DNA of 7,340 bases from Prevotella sp. UBA7594 (lineage in GTDB: Bacteria; Bacteroidota; Bacteroidia; Bacteroidales; Bacteroidaceae): positions 19,047 to 26,386 of the forward strand of contig DLKG01000036.1 of the NCBI GenBank assembly GCA_002490315.1. The letters run 5' to 3'. The translations under genes and the position numbers were made by a program. Under the pieces are notes generated by a model. It was not told the DNA's origin. It made no database searches and was given only the letters and a program-made list of their open reading frames with translations. This document shows, in pieces, positions 6,445-7,340 of this stretch; within the stretch, counting starts at the first letter, position 1; each line of letters opens with the position of its first letter.

Positions 6445-7173
6445 TCAATATGCCACTGTAATCTTTCCGCTTACAATGCAAGCCTGTTTGTAGCCCATTT
6501 TCTTCACTTGCGTTAGAATAGCGTTGGCCTCTTCGTATGTGCGGTAGTTGCCCATGCGGCAAATCCATCTTGGCGAATAGAAGTGTACGTATACGGGCTG
6601 GCTTGGGAAGGCAGCTTTCACTGAGTTGCCTGCCTGCTGTGCCTTTATCTTGTCGTTGCGCGAGTTGCCGCCTGCGAACACCTGCACGCGATAGCCGTTG
6701 ACTTTGTACGACCGTCTCATCACTTTCTTGCGTGTGTCGACCGTCGGAATCTCAAGGTCTTCGTCGTTGTCGCCGGAAGTGCTCTCGTGGCGAGGCGTAG
6801 ATTCTTTGGCGTGCTGATGCTGACTTTCCTTTGGATGCTGCGGAGTTTCCTTCTGATGCTGCGGAGTCTCCTTTGGATGCTGCGGAGTCTCTTTTGGATG
6901 CTGGCTTTCCTTTTGGTGCTGCTGGTTGTTGTCTTTGGTGCGCGTTGAGTCCTTGGAGTGTTGTGGCGTTGTCGGCTTAGGCTTGTCAGCCGCTTCATGG
7001 GGTCGTGCGCTGACATTGGTGGTGTTCACCAGTTTGTCGATTTCGTCGCTCTGTGTCACGGCCACGCTTCCCATTCCTTGCTTCTTTTCCTGCAAGTGCT
7101 GGGTGTAGCTTTGAGCCATGGCTGTGGTTGTGATGCAGATAGCTAAACTGAATAAGATGAAAAGACGTTTCAT
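6445..7173 (-). CDS. Secreted SPOR-domain protein with His/Gln/Pro-rich repeat linker
   Basis: SPOR domains bind peptidoglycan strands stripped of stem peptides, typically at division sites, so this is probably a periplasmic cell-wall protein. It has 242 residues. Residues 1-20 form a signal peptide (MKRLFILFSLAICITTTAMA, likely cut before Gln21). There is no lipobox Cys near the cleavage site, so it is probably soluble. Residues about 56-135 are a low-complexity linker with near-tandem QHPKETP heptads. The C-terminal region, about 158-241, fits SPOR: GYRVQVFAGGNSRNDKIKAQ, then a VYVHFYSPRWICRMGNYRTYEEAN segment (an FR/WRVRVGxF-like strand followed by a helix) and a final ACIVSGKI strand. The start at 7173 is the only ATG giving the signal peptide. 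Upstream lies the terminator 7251-7294, so a promoter should lie in 7174-7250, although I see no exact Bacteroidetes promoter match. Confidence 0.88.
   Translation of the reverse strand: MKRLFILFSLAICITTTAMAQSYTQHLQEKKQGMGSVAVTQSDEIDKLVNTTNVSARPHEAADKPKPTTPQHSKDSTRTKDNNQQHQKESQHPKETPQHPKETPQHQKETPQHPKESQHQHAKESTPRHESTSGDNDEDLEIPTVDTRKKVMRRSYKVNGYRVQVFAGGNSRNDKIKAQQAGNSVKAAFPSQPVYVHFYSPRWICRMGNYRTYEEANAILTQVKKMGYKQACIVSGKITVAY
6811..6921 (-). repeat. 21-bp imperfect tandem repeat inside the SPOR gene
   Basis: The DNA encoding residues 85-121 of the SPOR protein repeats with a main period of 21 bases (seven codons). The core units are QHPKETP, QHPKETP and QHQKETP at residues 91-111, flanked by the shorter variants QHQKES, QHPKES and QHQHAKES. 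Because the period is a multiple of three, unit gain or loss keeps the frame, so linker length can vary without breaking the gene. The units are similar in DNA as well as protein (repeated gatgctgcggagtctc on the + strand), which points to slippage or recombination as the source. Confidence 0.85.
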
Positions 7174-7250
7174 GATGTTTGCGTTAAATCCGAAAAGCGG
7201 TAATTAAGAAAGCTTTATTGTCCGGGAACGGCATTGTAGTAGAAAAACAG

Positions 7251-7294
7251 AAAACCAGTGAAACGGCGCTTTCATCGCGCCGTTCCACTGTTTT
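7251..7294 (-). terminator. Intrinsic terminator after tpiA, probably bidirectional in shape
   Basis: AAAACCAGTGAAACGGCGC (7251-7269) pairs with 7277-7294 around a 7-base loop (tttcatc). The stem has one bulged base and one G-U pair. Read on the - strand, the stem is followed by ttttctgtttttct, a good T tract. It sits 22 bases past the stop codon of the - strand gene at the right edge, so it should end that transcript and separate it from the SPOR/folE unit. The + strand side also carries T-rich sequence (ttttcttgttttt). Confidence 0.85.
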
Positions 7295-7316
7295 CTTGTT
7301 TTTGTTGGAGAGTTTA

Positions 7317-7340
7317 TTACTTCTTCCAAGCGTCGATGAT
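7317..7340 (-). CDS. tpiA: Probable triosephosphate isomerase, last seven codons (rest outside window)
   Basis: Only a C-terminal tail is visible: IIDAWKK followed by TAA (7317-7319 on the + strand coordinates). Such a tail is typical of Bacteroidetes triosephosphate isomerases, and I recall tpiA directly upstream of a SPOR-domain gene and folE in this order. A terminator follows 22 bases later, which supports a real gene end here. Seven residues alone cannot prove the identity, so the call leans on gene order. Confidence 0.55.
   Translation of the reverse strand: MIDAWKK

Noticed and set aside
6432..6449. GACGC direct and inverted repeats at the end of the SPOR gene (GCGTCAAGACGCGTCAA)
   Set aside because: The stem is only 5 bp with a 2-base loop, overlaps the stop codon and has no T tract. 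It is too weak to call a terminator or operator.
6720..7016. A 98-codon - strand frame overlapping the SPOR gene
   Set aside because: The 21-bp repeat keeps other frames open and gives an Arg/Ser-rich repetitive peptide. The SPOR frame has a signal peptide and a recognisable domain.

Overview
The window looks like a chromosomal segment from a Bacteroidales bacterium, most likely Prevotella or a close relative. This rests on the protein families and their style: a DUF4840-like Bacteroidetes lipoprotein, a cytosolic CBM9-like protein of the Bacteroides/Prevotella type, an A-rich leader instead of a strong Shine-Dalgarno site before several genes, and a tpiA / SPOR protein / folE neighbourhood that I recall from this order. 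I see no phage, plasmid, CRISPR, tRNA or rRNA gene.

Layout. The left part reads on the + strand. It starts inside nagB (glucosamine-6-phosphate deaminase, C-terminal half). After 15 bases comes a CBM9-like domain protein, closed by a very long stem-loop terminator (1060-1136). Next is a large SF1 helicase (1176-3938) that carries a complete DnaQ-type 3'-5' exonuclease domain inside the helicase fold. The right part reads on the - strand, in transcription order: the last seven codons of probable tpiA, a strong terminator, a secreted SPOR-domain protein with a His/Gln/Pro-rich repeat linker, folE (GTP cyclohydrolase I), a DUF4840-like lipoprotein and an exodeoxyribonuclease III/AP endonuclease. 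The short gaps from the SPOR gene to xthA suggest one transcription unit or two closely linked ones.

The two arms converge on a roughly 320-base gene-free stretch (3939-4258) filled with palindromic DNA: a branched palindrome, a short hairpin, an 18-bp perfect inverted repeat and an 89-bp element with 14-bp perfect terminal inverted repeats. These look like dispersed intergenic repeats or small non-autonomous mobile elements. They probably also end transcription from one or both sides.

Most of the genes are ordinary housekeeping: amino-sugar catabolism, folate/pterin synthesis, base-excision repair and cell-envelope proteins. The most interesting items are the helicase-exonuclease fusion, the 16-bp hairpin buried in the first codons of the CBM9-like gene, and the palindrome cluster. 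I do not see a clear multi-gene novel system.
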